Part shown: in pieces, positions 1-10,274 of the stretch | Layout of the letters: each line of letters begins with the position of its first letter | Position numbering within the stretch: position 1 is the stretch's first letter | NCBI GenBank assembly: GCA_023014485.1 | Contig: JAJOZX010009424.1 | Coordinates: 38,501-102,500 of the forward strand | Reading direction: 5' to 3' | DNA length: 64,000 nucleotides | Source of the DNA: Bathynomus jamesi | Lineage: Eukaryota; Arthropoda; Malacostraca; Isopoda; Cirolanidae | Program-made: the position numbers and the translations under genes | The notes under the pieces: generated by a model | What the model saw: only the letters and a program-made list of their open reading frames with translations | Told to the model about the DNA's origin: nothing | The model's database searches: none

Positions 1-634
1 TTCATCAATGCCAGTCATCATAGAAAATCTTTAAAAAAAAAAATTAAAAAAAAACATCAATATGATTAACTAAAAAACAAAACAAAACCCTATTTAAAAA
101 GAAACTGAAGTTGTCTGCGATAACTGCTAAACTGGGCCTTTTCTCATAAAGTCAGTTTTGTTCGAGTTCATTTTCTTCCTATGTACACTCAAAAATACAC
201 AACCCGAATAATCGATCAGCCGTCATAGCTGATCTTAGCCATGTTTTAACTCTGTACTGAACGACCTCTGAACTGTGCATGTGATAGCAGGTAATGTTAA
301 TAATATGAGAATTGCCTGGTGAATGGCTAGGTAAAATTCAGTACTTGAAAGCAAGTCGAGATATTCTGTTGATATCTTGCAAGAGGGGGCAAATGCCCCT
401 CTTACCCCTTCCTGCGGGTGCCCATGAGTACGAGAAAGAAAGAAAGATAGGGACCGAGGAAAAAAATGTGAGGGAGAAGAAGAAAAAGGGGGAAAGAAAG
501 GAACAAAAACAGGAGATCAACCGGGTCTAATGGTCCACGAAAACAGAGGGAGCCTTTACATCAGAGGAAGATGCTTGCCCACATTGGCCATAAAGGGACG
601 CGCCCCATCGCTCCGGACAAAGCAAGGGGTTATA
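1..634. other. No gene seen; AT-rich left edge, purine-rich stretch
   Basis: I see no recognisable coding region here. The first 120 bases are A-rich and positions 430-520 are strongly purine-rich, which produces spurious open frames on both strands. A short GC-richer stretch (380-630) leads up to the first transposon terminus at 635. Confidence 0.5.
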
Positions 635-1828
635 CAGGGTGGCGCAAACGTCAGGAACCATAGGCACATTTTAATAATTTGTGTTTTAATATGCGTTTTG
701 TTCTTTTCAGATTTGTTGTTGAACCTATGGCACAGAAATTGACAATAGATGAACGGGTGGAGATAGTTTTAATGTGTGCAAGGCGTGGTAACACACACCT
801 ATCAGTTGTTACTGCTTTTAGTGACAAACACCCTGAGAGGCCGCCAGTTGTTCAGGCATTAGTTGGAAAACTGTTCACTCGCTTCAAAGAAACGGGAAGT
901 GTTCATGATCGGCCGCGTAGTGGCCGGCCAAAAAGTTCAACCGATGCAGCAACATCACTAACGGTACTCAATCACCTCGAAAACAGCCCACGTAAGTCCT
1001 TAAGAAAGTTATCCCAGGAAACGGGTGTCTCCAGAAGATCCACTCATCGAATTCTTACAACAAATCGTTTCCACCACTACAAAGTCCAACTCGTTCAGGA
1101 ACTGCATGGTGACGACACAGACCATCGTGTAGAGTTCTGCCAGTGGTTTCTACAACATCGACAGCTTCAACGAAGGATCATGTTCAGCGACGAAACGATG
1201 TTTCACCTCAGCGGTCGCGTCAATAGGCATAATGCACGCTATTGGGCCAATGAGAACCTCCACCGGATGGAGAAAGGACATGTGAAATTCGACCCACGAA
1301 TTATGGTGCTGGCTGCCCTCTGGAGGGGATCGGTTAATTGATCAGTACTTTTTAGACGGCAATGTAACAAGTGAAACATATCTGCATATGCTGCAAACAT
1401 TTCTAATGCCCATACTGGACGACATTCCATTGGCAGAACGGGCGGAGATGTGGTTTCAGCAGGATGGTGCACCACCACATTTCGCAACTATCGTCCGGAG
1501 CTCTTTAGATGAAACATTCCCAAGCAAGTGGCTCGGACGGACGGCGAGGGCCCGTCGAATGGCCACCTAGGTCTCAGACCTCACGCCTCTTGACTTTTTC
1601 TTGTGGGGTCATCTCAAGTCGGTAGTCTATGCTGATCGATCCAGAACCATACGTTCTCTAAAGGATAAAATCACATCTGAGTGTGCCAAAATCAGTACCA
1701 ATTTGTTAAGGAATGTTCAAACATGCATTCAACGCGTCAGAAAGTGTCTCCAAGTGGAAAGCCACAATTCGAACATTTATTATAATTTAATAAAAGTGCC
1801 TATGGTTCCTGACTTTTGCGCCACCCTA
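635..1828 (+). mobile_element. Mariner-like (IS630-Tc1-mariner) DNA transposon, DD41D type
   Basis: Inverted termini of about 33 bp start CAGGGTGGCGCAAA at 635 and recur as the reverse complement ending near 1828, with only one or two differences. Both ends lie in TA-rich sequence, consistent with TA target duplication. The interior encodes one transposase. The two later catalytic aspartates (QQDGAPPH and TPLDFF) are about 41 residues apart once two compensating indels are allowed for, so I call it a DD41D-like lineage. The copy is inactive because of frameshifts. Confidence 0.85.
727..1790 (+). pseudogene. Mariner-like transposase, frameshifted
   Basis: The frame opens at MAQKLTIDERVEI (727). 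An N-terminal helix-turn-helix region contains GSVHDRPRSGRP and ETGVSRRSTHRIL, followed by the catalytic block MFSDETMFHLSGRVNRHN. The frame breaks near 1320 and resumes in another frame with FQQDGAPPH. A 4-base insertion near 1545 and a missing base near 1575 offset each other before LDFFLWGHLKS. The overall length of about 350 residues fits mariner relatives. Role: cut-and-paste DNA transposition. No functional product is expected. Confidence 0.85.

Positions 1829-1860
<32 letters not shown>
1828..1860. repeat. (TA)n/(TAA)n microsatellite
   Basis: A short TA tract passes into about eight TAA units. It lies directly between the end of the mariner-like element and the start of the LINE fragment. 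Confidence 0.9.
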
Positions 1861-3500
1861 ATCATTACAATTTGGAGAAGTTCCGTTCGATTGGAAACTT
1901 ACAAACATTACGCCAATATTTTAAAAAGGAGACAAATCGTTTCCGTGAAATTATCGTCCCATCATCCTGACTTCAGTAGTTGGTAAGCTTATGCAGACGA
2001 TCGTTTGGGACAAAATAGTTAATCACTTAAAATTAATAATTTGAAGATTCTTAACACGGATTTTGACGTAATCATTCTTGTTTTACTAATTTGCTTGCTT
2101 TCTTAATGATATTGTAAATATACAGTATATGACGAGAGTAAAACAGTAGATGTTTTATATTTCGATTTCCAATAGGCGTTTGATAAGGTGTCCCATAGGA
2201 AATTATTAGCTAAACTTCATTCTCACGGAATTGATGGTAATGTTCTCAAATGAATTAAAAATTGGCTGAGTGAACATAAACAAAGAGTGGTCATTAATGG
2301 CAAAGTGTGTAACTGGAAAAGTGTAACTAAGAAGTACCTCAGGGATCAGTTCCGGGGCCAGTTCTTTTTATTTTTCATATCAATGACATCGACATAAGGG
2401 TTAACAGTAGTTTAAAAATTTGCGAATGACCCCAAACTAGTGGGACGAACAAAATCAGCGGCAGAACGTTTGCAGATTCAAGAAAATATTAATAAGTTAC
2501 TCGAGTGGGTAGAAATTTGGCAAATGAACTTTAATATAAACAAATGTAAAACGTTGCATATCGGTAGAAATAATGTTAAAAAAATCAAATCGAAGAGAAA
2601 ATTTAGGTATTATTGTTGCCGACACTCTTGAACCGAGTAACCAATGTATCGAAACGGTCAGAAAAGCAAATAGAATCTCAGAATTTATTGTTAGATTATT
2701 TGAATTTAAGCCTGAGAAAACGATGCTAACATTATATAATTCCTATGTACACCCCTTCTGAAATACTGCATTCAGGTCTGGTCCCCATATTTACGACAGG
2801 ACATAGACAGAATGGAGAAAGTGCAGCGACGGGCTACTAAGATAATTCCGAAACTTAGAAACAAATCATACGCTGCCCGTTTTAAAACGTTTATTTTCAC
2901 TTGTATAAAGGCGTATTCGAGGAGATTTAATCTAGGTGTTTAAAATGATTAAAAGTTTTGATAATGTCGACGTCGAAAAATATTTCACCTTCAGAAATGT
3001 AAACAGAACTTGTGGTAATGGAAAAACGCTTAGCTTCATTAGAATTAAAATGTTTAATTCTAATGAAGTCGAGTCCTTTAAAGAGAGACTAGATGCTTAT
3101 CTTGCCTTAAACCCACAGTTGAAAGCATTTGTTGGCGCATAAAAGTATTGTAGGGTTTTCGCTCGGACTCCTTTTTTACTTTAAAATTTTTACTTTATCT
3201 TTAAATTTCTTTCCTTCCTTTCAACCCTCTTTTGCTTTGCTTTAAAACTTTCACTTGTCTTTAAATTTGCTTACATCTTTTAGCCTTCCTTCTTAAACAG
3301 ACAGCCTCGTAGGACCAGCTGGTCTGTTGCTGTATGCTGTATGCTGTCTTTTGTATTCCTTTGTATACAGACTCGTACCCATGGTGGGGTCAGGGGTCGA
3401 CGACCCTTCCCCTTGAGAGAAAAGGTCCACTTTTGTAACCATAGTTATAACTTATGATTATATATTATAATATATAACATCATTTAATAAATAAACACTT
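1861..3500 (+). mobile_element. CR1-like LINE, 5'-truncated and degenerate
   Basis: Broken frames spell consecutive reverse-transcriptase blocks of a non-LTR retrotransposon: ITPIFKKGDK with an NYRPI-like block (about 1905-1960), FDKVSHRKLLAKLH (2175-2220), a VPQGSV..PVLFIFHINDI block (2330-2390), NFNINKCKTLHIG (2530-2565), LGIIVADTLEPSNQCI (about 2610-2650), then the C-terminal YNSYVHPF, KVQRRATKIIPKLR and ESFKERLDAYL. The order and wording match the better CR1 copy at 22.9-27.3 kb. A 3' UTR with GGACCAGCTGGTCTGTTGCT follows. Many stops and frameshifts show it is dead. Confidence 0.8.
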
Positions 3501-3549
3501 GGATTTTTTTTGCATTTTTTTTTTAAACTCCACAAACTACTCTAAACTT

Positions 3550-4262
3550 AACTACTCTAAACCCCCTTCGCAGTGACTAGGTCGTTGCACCAAAAGGTCC
3601 GTCTTTCTACAATTTCGACTCCCCGTTGTGTTCGAGATTCCGCGCCGTCTCTGCGATGATGTAGGTCGTCTTCCTGTCGGTTGTTTTCGTGCAATCCAAT
3701 GAGGCTGCAAGGGAGGGTGACAGCACGTTCAGGACCGTTTGGTGGGAAAAGACCTCCAGTCGCTTGTTGGGGTACGGCTAGTCCATCCTCGTCAGAGCTG
3801 GTGCTGAAGTAGGCCAACACTACAGTTGATGATAGCGCCTCTTGATAACCCTGAGAACAGCAACGCCTGTTTTCCGCCATTTCATTTCGAATCGCGGTAA
3901 GTGACTCTTTGGCGGCGATGGAAGTATCAACTAACTGGCCCCAATCACCCTCTGCGCCCCCGCTACTGCTGTGCAAGGAGGAAATCTCGGTCCTCTGAGT
4001 TGGTGATGAGAGTGAGAACGTCAGCGTGGACAACATCAAAGAGGTCCTTCACATTCTCTCTGAATTTCTTCTCCTCGGCCTCTTGCGTCGCCGTCTTCCT
4101 ACTGTTGTTCTTCTTGAGGCTCATCCACTCCTTGTAAAATTTCTCGAGCTTCGTGATACAGTGGTCTTTCCGACTCATGGGGATGCGAGCTCTCTCCCAG
4201 AACTCCGGTACCTTCAACAGGACTGAGGACGCCTCCTGCCGAACCTACTGCTTCTGCTTGAG
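3550..4262 (-). pseudogene. Multicopy arthropod hypothetical family K, N-terminal part
   Basis: The frame 4217-3963 gives KVPEFWERARIP, a lysine-rich helix, LFDVVHADVLTLI and EDRDFLLAQQ. After a frameshift (about 3700-3640) DCTKTTDRKTTYIIAETARN is readable. The same order of motifs occurs in the longer copy at 54.2-56.3 kb (FWKKASIP, then FLIAQRSGRKGH, then TSNRAAARIVAATAKSLG). I recognise this as a hypothetical protein family repeated many times in arthropod genomes. Its biochemical function is unknown to me. The copy stops abruptly against the LINE at about 3550. Confidence 0.6.
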
Positions 4263-4639
4263 GTGTACGTTAACCAAATACACATCATTTTCCAATTTGA
4301 TTGTAATTTGGGCCGGTAGTATGCCCGCATTTGGGTAGAGGAAATTGGATCAATTTGAAAATTCCCCTTCGCATTCCTTCATGAAGGTCCCCTACCTCCT
4401 TTGGATCAATTTGAGAATTTCCTCCTGGGGTTCCTTTAGAAGACTTCACGGTCTTTCATGAGAGAAATTTAAAAACAAACAAACATTCCCTGACGAGATG
4501 TTGAGGAGGAAAAAATTTCATGGCTCTTTTTACGCAGCGTTCCGGCGCGTTCCACTGTGTCCTGTTTCGCGGTCCCCGTTAATTTATCTTTCTGGAAGCG
4601 TTCGTGCAAAAGATGCATTTCTGATGCATCAGGATTCTG

Positions 4640-4673
<34 letters not shown>

Positions 4674-4989
4674 TAAATGAAAACTACTTGTATATGTTAT
4701 GTATATAAGAACTGTAGTGTCTGGCAAATAGCCAACCGTGGCCTTATGACGTTGCAATCTGAATGATTATATCACTGATCGACAAAATCGAACTTTTTCT
4801 TTCATCAAAGATGTATACACACTTTTTTAGACCAGTTGTGTACGCTGATTCCAAATCTGTTTTCGGTTTTCCTCTAGCACATCTAGTTATCAAAATATGA
4901 CTGGTGTTAATTTCAGCACAATTTATCGTAAAAGTACAACTGTATTCTTAAAAAGAAATGTACACCAACCTAAAAACGTTGTGAGTACG
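4263..4989. other. Mostly non-coding; (TA)n tract and a small family K scrap
   Basis: GGATCAATTTGA is repeated near 4348 and 4402. A (TA)n tract occupies 4642-4671. On the minus strand about 4880-4790 reads ARGKPKTDLESA, and the same segment occurs on the plus strand at 8968-9003. I infer it is a displaced fragment of family K or an associated repeat. Nothing else is recognisable. Confidence 0.5.
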
Positions 4990-6561
4990 ATTTTCTTTTG
5001 TAAACCTTGTCCAGATCGTCGCGGTATAACATTCAGCAGTAGTCTGCCATCATACTTTCATTCCAGAAATCTTGGTAGCGATTTTCTATTGACTGGATGT
5101 CTTGATGGAAGCGTTCCCCCTGTTCGTTACTCACCGCGCCAAGGTTTTCGGGAAAGAAATCTAGATGCGAACGTAAAAAATGTATTTTCAAGAACATGCG
5201 ACAGCCCATTTCTTGATATGCATCAATCAGTTTCTGAACTCCATTTTTGTATGCGGGAGACTTGTGGTTACCCAAGAAGTTTCCACAAATTCATTTTAAG
5301 GCCTGCCATGCTTTTAGTTCTAAGGCAATGAGGCGTTCTTGAAAGCCTTCATCCTGCAGAACCTCTCTGATTTGGGGCCCCCACAAAGATTCCCTCCTTC
5401 AATTTCGCGGCACTGATGTTTGCAAATTTCTCAAGTTATCGAAACCCTCTCGAATTCGCCTTACCCATCGCCTTCACAAAATTTTTTGTTAAGCCGAGCT
5501 TAATGTGGAAAGGTGGCAGGAAAATCTTCTTTGGATTAACTAAAGGAACACACTGGACACTGCCCGTTCCTGGTTCGTATGTGTTTCTTTGATGCCAGTC
5601 ACGTCTCCTCTAATGTTCCGCGGTAGCACGGCTGCACCATAGGGCAGATATTCCATTGGTGAGTGCTGTATTGGTTTACTTCGAGTAGTATATTCATGTT
5701 ATCGTACGTCTCCTTTAGATGAACGGAGTGGGCGATCGGGACGGACGGCTTTAAGTTCCCGTTATGCAAGCGAACCGCTTTCAAGCTTCGCTGTGAGGAA
5801 TCAATGAAAAAGCGCCACTCAGATGGTGTGTGTACCTGTGACAAGTTCTCGAAAACTCCATTGATATCTTGGCAATAGCAGAGCGGATCGTCTACTGTAA
5901 AGAATATCGTCAAATTATGGTTTCGTTTTCGATAGTGAAACACTCGAACGTTCTTCTCAAGTAAGTGTTTCTGCTTGAGTCTCGAGGAGAGAAGTTCTGA
6001 TTTCTCTTTGGAGAGGGCCTTTGGGTAAGCCTCTCCGGCTCTGATTGCTCTTCGTCAGGTGTGTAGTCAAAATCGGCCGAAGGTCCCACATCTCCGCCAA
6101 TCGCACCTTCGTCGGATTCCCTTTCGTCTTCTAAAGAATCGAGTCCATGCTGTGGAGGTACCGGAATCGGCATCGTGTCATCGTGAGGGATCGGTCTGAT
6201 CGCGGAGACTACGTTCGGATGAATGATGTTATGCTTGTTCTTCAGGAGAATCCAGTTATGTTAACATTGCAAACGTAACAATCGCCATGATGGTCTCTCA
6301 GCTCCCTCCATATCATGGGTATAGAGAACGGCATCAACGTTTTCCTTTGGTTCAACCAGGCACGTAATCCATTCAAACAAGCGGTACAGATAACATGTGG
6401 CATCCACGCCTTATCTTTGTCGCCTAGTGGACAGCCGAAGTATAACCGGTAAGTTTTCCGAAGATCCATCGTGATTATACGACGTTCCGTTGTGATTTAG
6501 TCACGAACGAGCCGCACACGTAACAGAAATTGTCGAGGTGATTTTTACACTTTCGAGGCAT
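4990..6561 (-). pseudogene. Multicopy arthropod hypothetical family B (cysteine-rich N-terminus, FHQDI C-terminus)
   Basis: Start MPRKCKNHLDNFCYVCG at 6561. It continues in shifted frames with YFGCPLGDKDK, VICTACLNGLRAWL, IPMIWRELRDH and CYVCNVNITGF, giving paired CxxC motifs that suggest zinc binding. An acidic linker (5910-6173) and a middle region (5599-5943) follow, ending with SHLDFFPENLGAVSNEQGER and FHQDI (5230-5060). I recognise a multicopy hypothetical family found across arthropods and other animals. Function is not known to me. At least five frame breaks or stops make this copy a relic. A second fragment lies at 44835-45110. Confidence 0.65.
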
Positions 6562-6879
6562 GATGATCGATGAGTGGGTTGATGTAAATCACCTAAAAAA
6601 ATAAAATGTGAAAGTGGGCGACACAAAACAAAACACAACACACAACTAGACATGTGACTGTTACGCCAAAGAATGAAAGGGTGTAAATATGCAACTTTGC
6701 AAATTTATGGCCAGCAACTGCTCTCACCTAAAATACCACAAGACATCCTGCGGAAAGCCGAAGTTGGACAAAATGTCATACATGAGGGTACAGAAAAGGT
6801 AAAGCAAAAACCTACACCTACACTGCAATAAAATACTCCGCTACATGTATAAAGGACGCATATTATATATTGTATATAG

Positions 6880-6881
<2 letters not shown>
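6562..6881. other. No gene seen; possible upstream region of the family B copy
   Basis: Unique-looking AT-rich sequence between the family B start codon and a (TA)n tract. I see no coding signal or terminal repeat. Confidence 0.4.

Positions 6882-6921
<40 letters not shown>
6882..6921. repeat. (TA)n microsatellite
   Basis: About 20 uninterrupted TA units directly abut the outer edge of the large SINE palindrome that follows. Confidence 0.95.
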
Positions 6922-6925
<4 letters not shown>

Positions 6926-7166
6926 AGAAACGACGTAAGTATAGAGGAGTGTTCTGCACACGAGGAAGAGAAATAACGAACAAATGAAAAATGAGGTGAC
7001 CGCCCGGGAATCGAACCCAGGACCTTCCGATTGCCGGTCAGATATGCTACCGGCAATCGGAAGGTCCTGGGTTCGATTCCCGGGCGGTCACCTCATTTTT
7101 CATTTGTTCGTTATTTCTCTTCCTCGTGTGCAGAACACTCCTCTATACTTACGTCGTTTCTATACA
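6921..7166. repeat. Perfect inverted duplication of a tRNA-derived SINE
   Basis: Two arms of 118 bp (6921-7038 and 7049-7166) are exact reverse complements around a 10-base spacer. Each arm holds the tRNA-like 3' half (CTGGGTTCGATTCC, a B-box) and the SINE body. The single-copy SINE at 7283-7455 continues past the point where the arm stops, so the palindrome is a head-to-head duplication truncated within the tRNA-like region. It produces open frames on both strands that I discount as genes. Confidence 0.9.
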
Positions 7167-7282
7167 TTAATATACTGCGTGGTCATTGCAGTTAAATGTA
7201 CATATTCACGATTTGCGAGGGTGCCCTCTCAAGGCATTGGTTTCTGCCCTATGTAGGAGAATTGCGACTTCTGACTGATCGA

Positions 7283-7453
7283 GGCCCGTAGTGTAGTGGT
7301 AGCATATCTGACCGGCAATCGGAAGGTCCTGGGTTCGATTCCCTGGCGGTCACCTCATTTTTCATTTGTTCGTTATTTCTCTTCCTCGTGTGCAGAACAC
7401 TCCTCTATACTTACGTCGTTTCTATACATTAATATACTGCGTGGTCATTGCAG

Positions 7454-7455
<2 letters not shown>
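7283..7455 (+). mobile_element. tRNA-derived SINE
   Basis: A tRNA-like head has an A-box-like TAGTGTAGTGGTAGCA (7289-7304) and a B-box GGTTCGATTCC (7332-7342). The segment TCTGA-CCGGCAA-TCGGA can form an anticodon stem-loop, but the acceptor strands do not pair and position 33 is not T. I therefore call a SINE, not a functional tRNA. The body matches the palindrome arms at 6921-7166 and ends in a (TA)n tail. RNA polymerase III would read it from the internal boxes. Confidence 0.75.
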
Positions 7456-7494
<39 letters not shown>

Positions 7495-7515
7495 GATTTA
7501 TTTATTTATTTATTA
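7455..7515. repeat. (TA)n and (TTTA)n microsatellite
   Basis: A TA run of about 35 bases passes into TTTA units. It forms the SINE tail and abuts the mariner element at 7524. Confidence 0.9.
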
Positions 7516-7523
7516 TATATATA

Positions 7524-8930
7524 AGGTTGTAACATATATTCTGCTCGATTTTTTTAGTTGATTCAGAACAAAAAATAAATGACATAAGGAAAAATTTGCT
7601 CGAATTTTTAGTTTATTCACAACAAAAATTAAATGACAGAATAACAAATTAATCATCAATATAATTCCCTTCTTTTTCTATAACCTCCTCCCACCTGTAG
7701 AAAAGTTTATGTCACGTTCGAAGAAATCCCTTGGTTTCGAGTTAAAAAAAGCGATCACTTCGTTTTCGATAGCTTCTCTGGATTGCAACTTTTGTCCATC
7801 TAGGTGGTGTTGCAGACTCCTGAATAAATGGTAGTCTGAAGGTGCGATGTCCGGAGAATAAGGTGGATGAGGCTTTTTTCCCAACCAAATGCCTCCAATT
7901 GGGCAGTGGTGATTCGAGCAGTGTGAGGGCGCGTGTTATCCTGGTAGAATAGAACACCTCTGCGATTAATTAATGCAGGACGTTTTACTTGTAATGCCAT
8001 CTTCAGTCGTTGGAGTTGTGGGCAGTAGACTTCAGCTGTGATTGTTTGGTTATCTAGCAGAAGCTCAAAATGAATAATTCCTTGCATATCCCACCAAACG
8101 CATAGCAAAATTTTCTTTGGATGGGGGTCGGTTCCTTGGCTGAGGTTCAGGCTTTGTTTCACGGCTAAGCCACTGATGTCGAAGCTTAATATTGTTATAG
8201 AGGACCCATTTTTCATCCCCAGTGACAATCCGATTCAAAAACGGTGCCTGCAGTTGCCGAGAATGCAGTGATGTGCAAATATCGACTCGATGTTGAAGAT
8301 TCGCTTGTGACAAATCATGCGGAACCTATTTTCCAACCTTCACTACTTTTCCTAACAGCTACAAATGACGATGAATGGTCATATGGTTAACGCCTAGTTG
8401 TAGGCCAAGTTCTCTTACAGTTACCGTTCGGTTTTCCTCCACTGTTGCTTTCAGCAACTCTTCATCTAACTCATTTGGTCGTCCTGTTCGTTGATAATAA
8501 TCTTTCAGACTGAAGTCTCCATTTCTGAACTTCTCAAACCATCTCCTACACATCCATTCGCTCACAACATCATTTCCATAAACTCTGTGAATGTTTCTCG
8601 CGGATTCATTAGCGTTAGATCCTTTATGGAACTCGTATAGCATCACATGTCGAATATGCTCTTTCGTGGGCTCGACGTTTTTTCAATTACTGCAATATCG
8701 TAGGGGTGGCGTTGTAACTGTATAAAAAAACATCAGATAAAATATTCATTTGCCTAATCCTACACCAGCCTAAGCCTACACTCGCCTAAGTCATTCTGTA
8801 TCGTGATAAAACATGTGCGAACCTGTCGCCGCGTGTATTTTGCAACATTTCTAAAACTATTTCACATTATCTTGAGGTTATTCTATTATCTATCGTCCGT
8901 TTTCTAATCGAGCAGAATTTGTTAGAACCT
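7524..8930 (-). mobile_element. Classical mariner transposon (D34D type), degenerate
   Basis: Terminal repeats of about 27 bp are AGGTTGTAACA...ATTCTGCTCGATT at 7524 and its imperfect reverse complement ending 8930. The right copy lacks three bases inside the repeat. The interior encodes a minus-strand transposase with typical mariner wording. Both ends lie next to TA dinucleotides. Length about 1.4 kb, as expected for mariner. Confidence 0.85.
7680..8646 (-). pseudogene. Mariner transposase, broken
   Basis: The N-terminal HTH region is at 8646-8359 (ends VNHMTIHRHL). The catalytic block VTGDEKWVLYNNIK lies at about 8240, LLCVWWDMQGIIHFELLLDN at about 8110-8050, the second aspartate in FYQDNTRPHTARIT, and the third in SPDIAPSDYHLFRSLQHHLD. 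Stops and frameshifts occur near 8360, 8125 and 7890. All three aspartates survive, but no continuous frame does. Confidence 0.88.
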
Positions 8931-8937
8931 GATATTA

Positions 8938-9076
8938 TGATCGGTCTCATCTCGAAAACTAGCCATGCTAGAGGAAAACCGAAAACAGATTTGGAATCAG
9001 CGTCCCAACAGCTATCAAGCCCATCCATAATTATATCTGAGGAAAAATACTTGTTGGCCAGTGTTATTTTGGCTTA
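8938..9076 (+). pseudogene. Short family K-associated fragment
   Basis: The plus strand reads ISKTSHARGKPKTDLESASQ followed by IIISEEKYLLASVI. A 36-base core is shared, inverted, with 4838-4876. I infer a scrap of family K or its flanking repeat, adjoining the end of the mariner element. Confidence 0.4.
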
Positions 9077-9483
9077 AATAGGAAAAATCTTAAAATAAAT
9101 TTCCATAACTTATGAAAGGGTTAATAGTCACCCGAAAGACAGCATATTCTAATAGAACTATACGAAGATGTGTAAGGGCTAAAAAAATACAGTAGAAAGC
9201 CTTAAAAATAAGTTTTCGCCAACTGTGTGTAGATTCTTCGTTTCGGTTTAATATATTGATAGCGATACCACACAAAATAAAATTAAAATAAATACAGTTA
9301 ACTCATAAACAAATTTTGTTTTGTTCTTATATTTGTATTACGAAATAGATCCAGAAAATATTAACTAAATTCATTTAAATTTCATTTATCTAATCTAAGG
9401 GGCAGCTAATACATTTCAATCCATTCGTATAGTAACGTGGTAACAATCATCATAAACAGCAAATATTATCATTATTATCATAG

Positions 9484-9538
<55 letters not shown>

Positions 9539-10060
9539 TGCGATTGAACTCGGAATGGTCCCCTGAGGCTCTTTTATGATACACACAGAAACGGACATGC
9601 TATGTGCTTTGAAAAGTGGACGACCAATTTTTCCACTTGAGGTTTAAGTTTTGGTTTCTGGATAAAACTACAACAGTTACCCCTTTTTTCTTTGATATAT
9701 TCAATCCGACGCGAATGCAACGAGTCTTTTACTTATATTGAGGTTCTGGATATAGTAGGCTTGGTGTAGCTGTACCCCTAAATCCTGTTCCAAAGCTGGA
9801 TCCTATCTGCTTTGCAGATAGCTGGTGAGGGAAGCTATATATTTGGTTCCTCTTTGCGAGTGACCCGTTGCCCACGTCGGGCTAATATCATGAAAAAGAA
9901 AAACTATAGTGTTTGAAATTTTTATATTCTAATAACGAAAATGACATTATTTTCCTGGAGAAATATGCGTCAACATACGAAAAAAATTGCATTTATATGC
10001 GCACTAGTTTGCATAGCGCATAACCGTTATCTAGTTTACACCGTTCATGACCCCTGGATA
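9077..10060. other. No gene seen; contains a (TA)n tract
   Basis: AT-rich, non-coding in appearance. A (TA)n tract of about 50 bases spans 9486-9535. Positions 9780-9900 are GC-richer and include a small dyad around TATCTGCTTTGCAGATA, but I cannot assign it. Confidence 0.5.
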
Positions 10061-10074
10061 CGAGGTTGCTGTGT

Positions 10075-10205
10075 GGCCCCCGGTTAATTGAATGCCCGGT
10101 TATGTCAAGTGTACGCCCTTGACGAGTGGTTAGGTTAAGTCGTGATATTTTCGTCAGTTAGCCTTATAAGGCTAACTAATGAAGGCTGGGGGGCCCTGAT
10201 CTTCA
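10075..10205. repeat. MITE-like fragment with 20-bp palindrome
   Basis: Contains GTTAGGTTAAGTCGTGATAT, shared with the MITEs at 11826-12038 and 61111-61320. It also has a perfect 20-base palindrome GTTAGCCTTATAAGGCTAAC at 10157-10176. No clear pair of termini or target duplication was found, so this may be a rearranged piece of that MITE family. Confidence 0.5.
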
Positions 10206-10274
10206 GGTGATCCGCTTTAATTAACCTATCTCTATGTGGACACGAAAAGCCTGTCTGTCGTTTAGAGGCCAGAA

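Noticed and set aside
3901..4226. Plus-strand ORFs opposite family K
   Set aside because: They are antisense shadows. The minus strand carries motifs shared with the 54-56 kb copy.
6984..7256. Plus- and minus-strand ORFs over the SINE palindrome
   Set aside because: The frames arise from the inverted SINE arms and have no domain. The sequence is better explained as repeats.
7287..7354. Possible functional tRNA gene
   Set aside because: A- and B-boxes and an anticodon-like stem exist, but the acceptor stem does not pair and position 33 is not T. The same body is repeated next door, so it is a SINE.
9416..9598. Open frames reading long IYIYIY runs (also near 6841, 28111, 28741, 42876, 46306 and 56482)
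   Set aside because: They are translations of (TA)n tracts, with no coding support outside the repeat.
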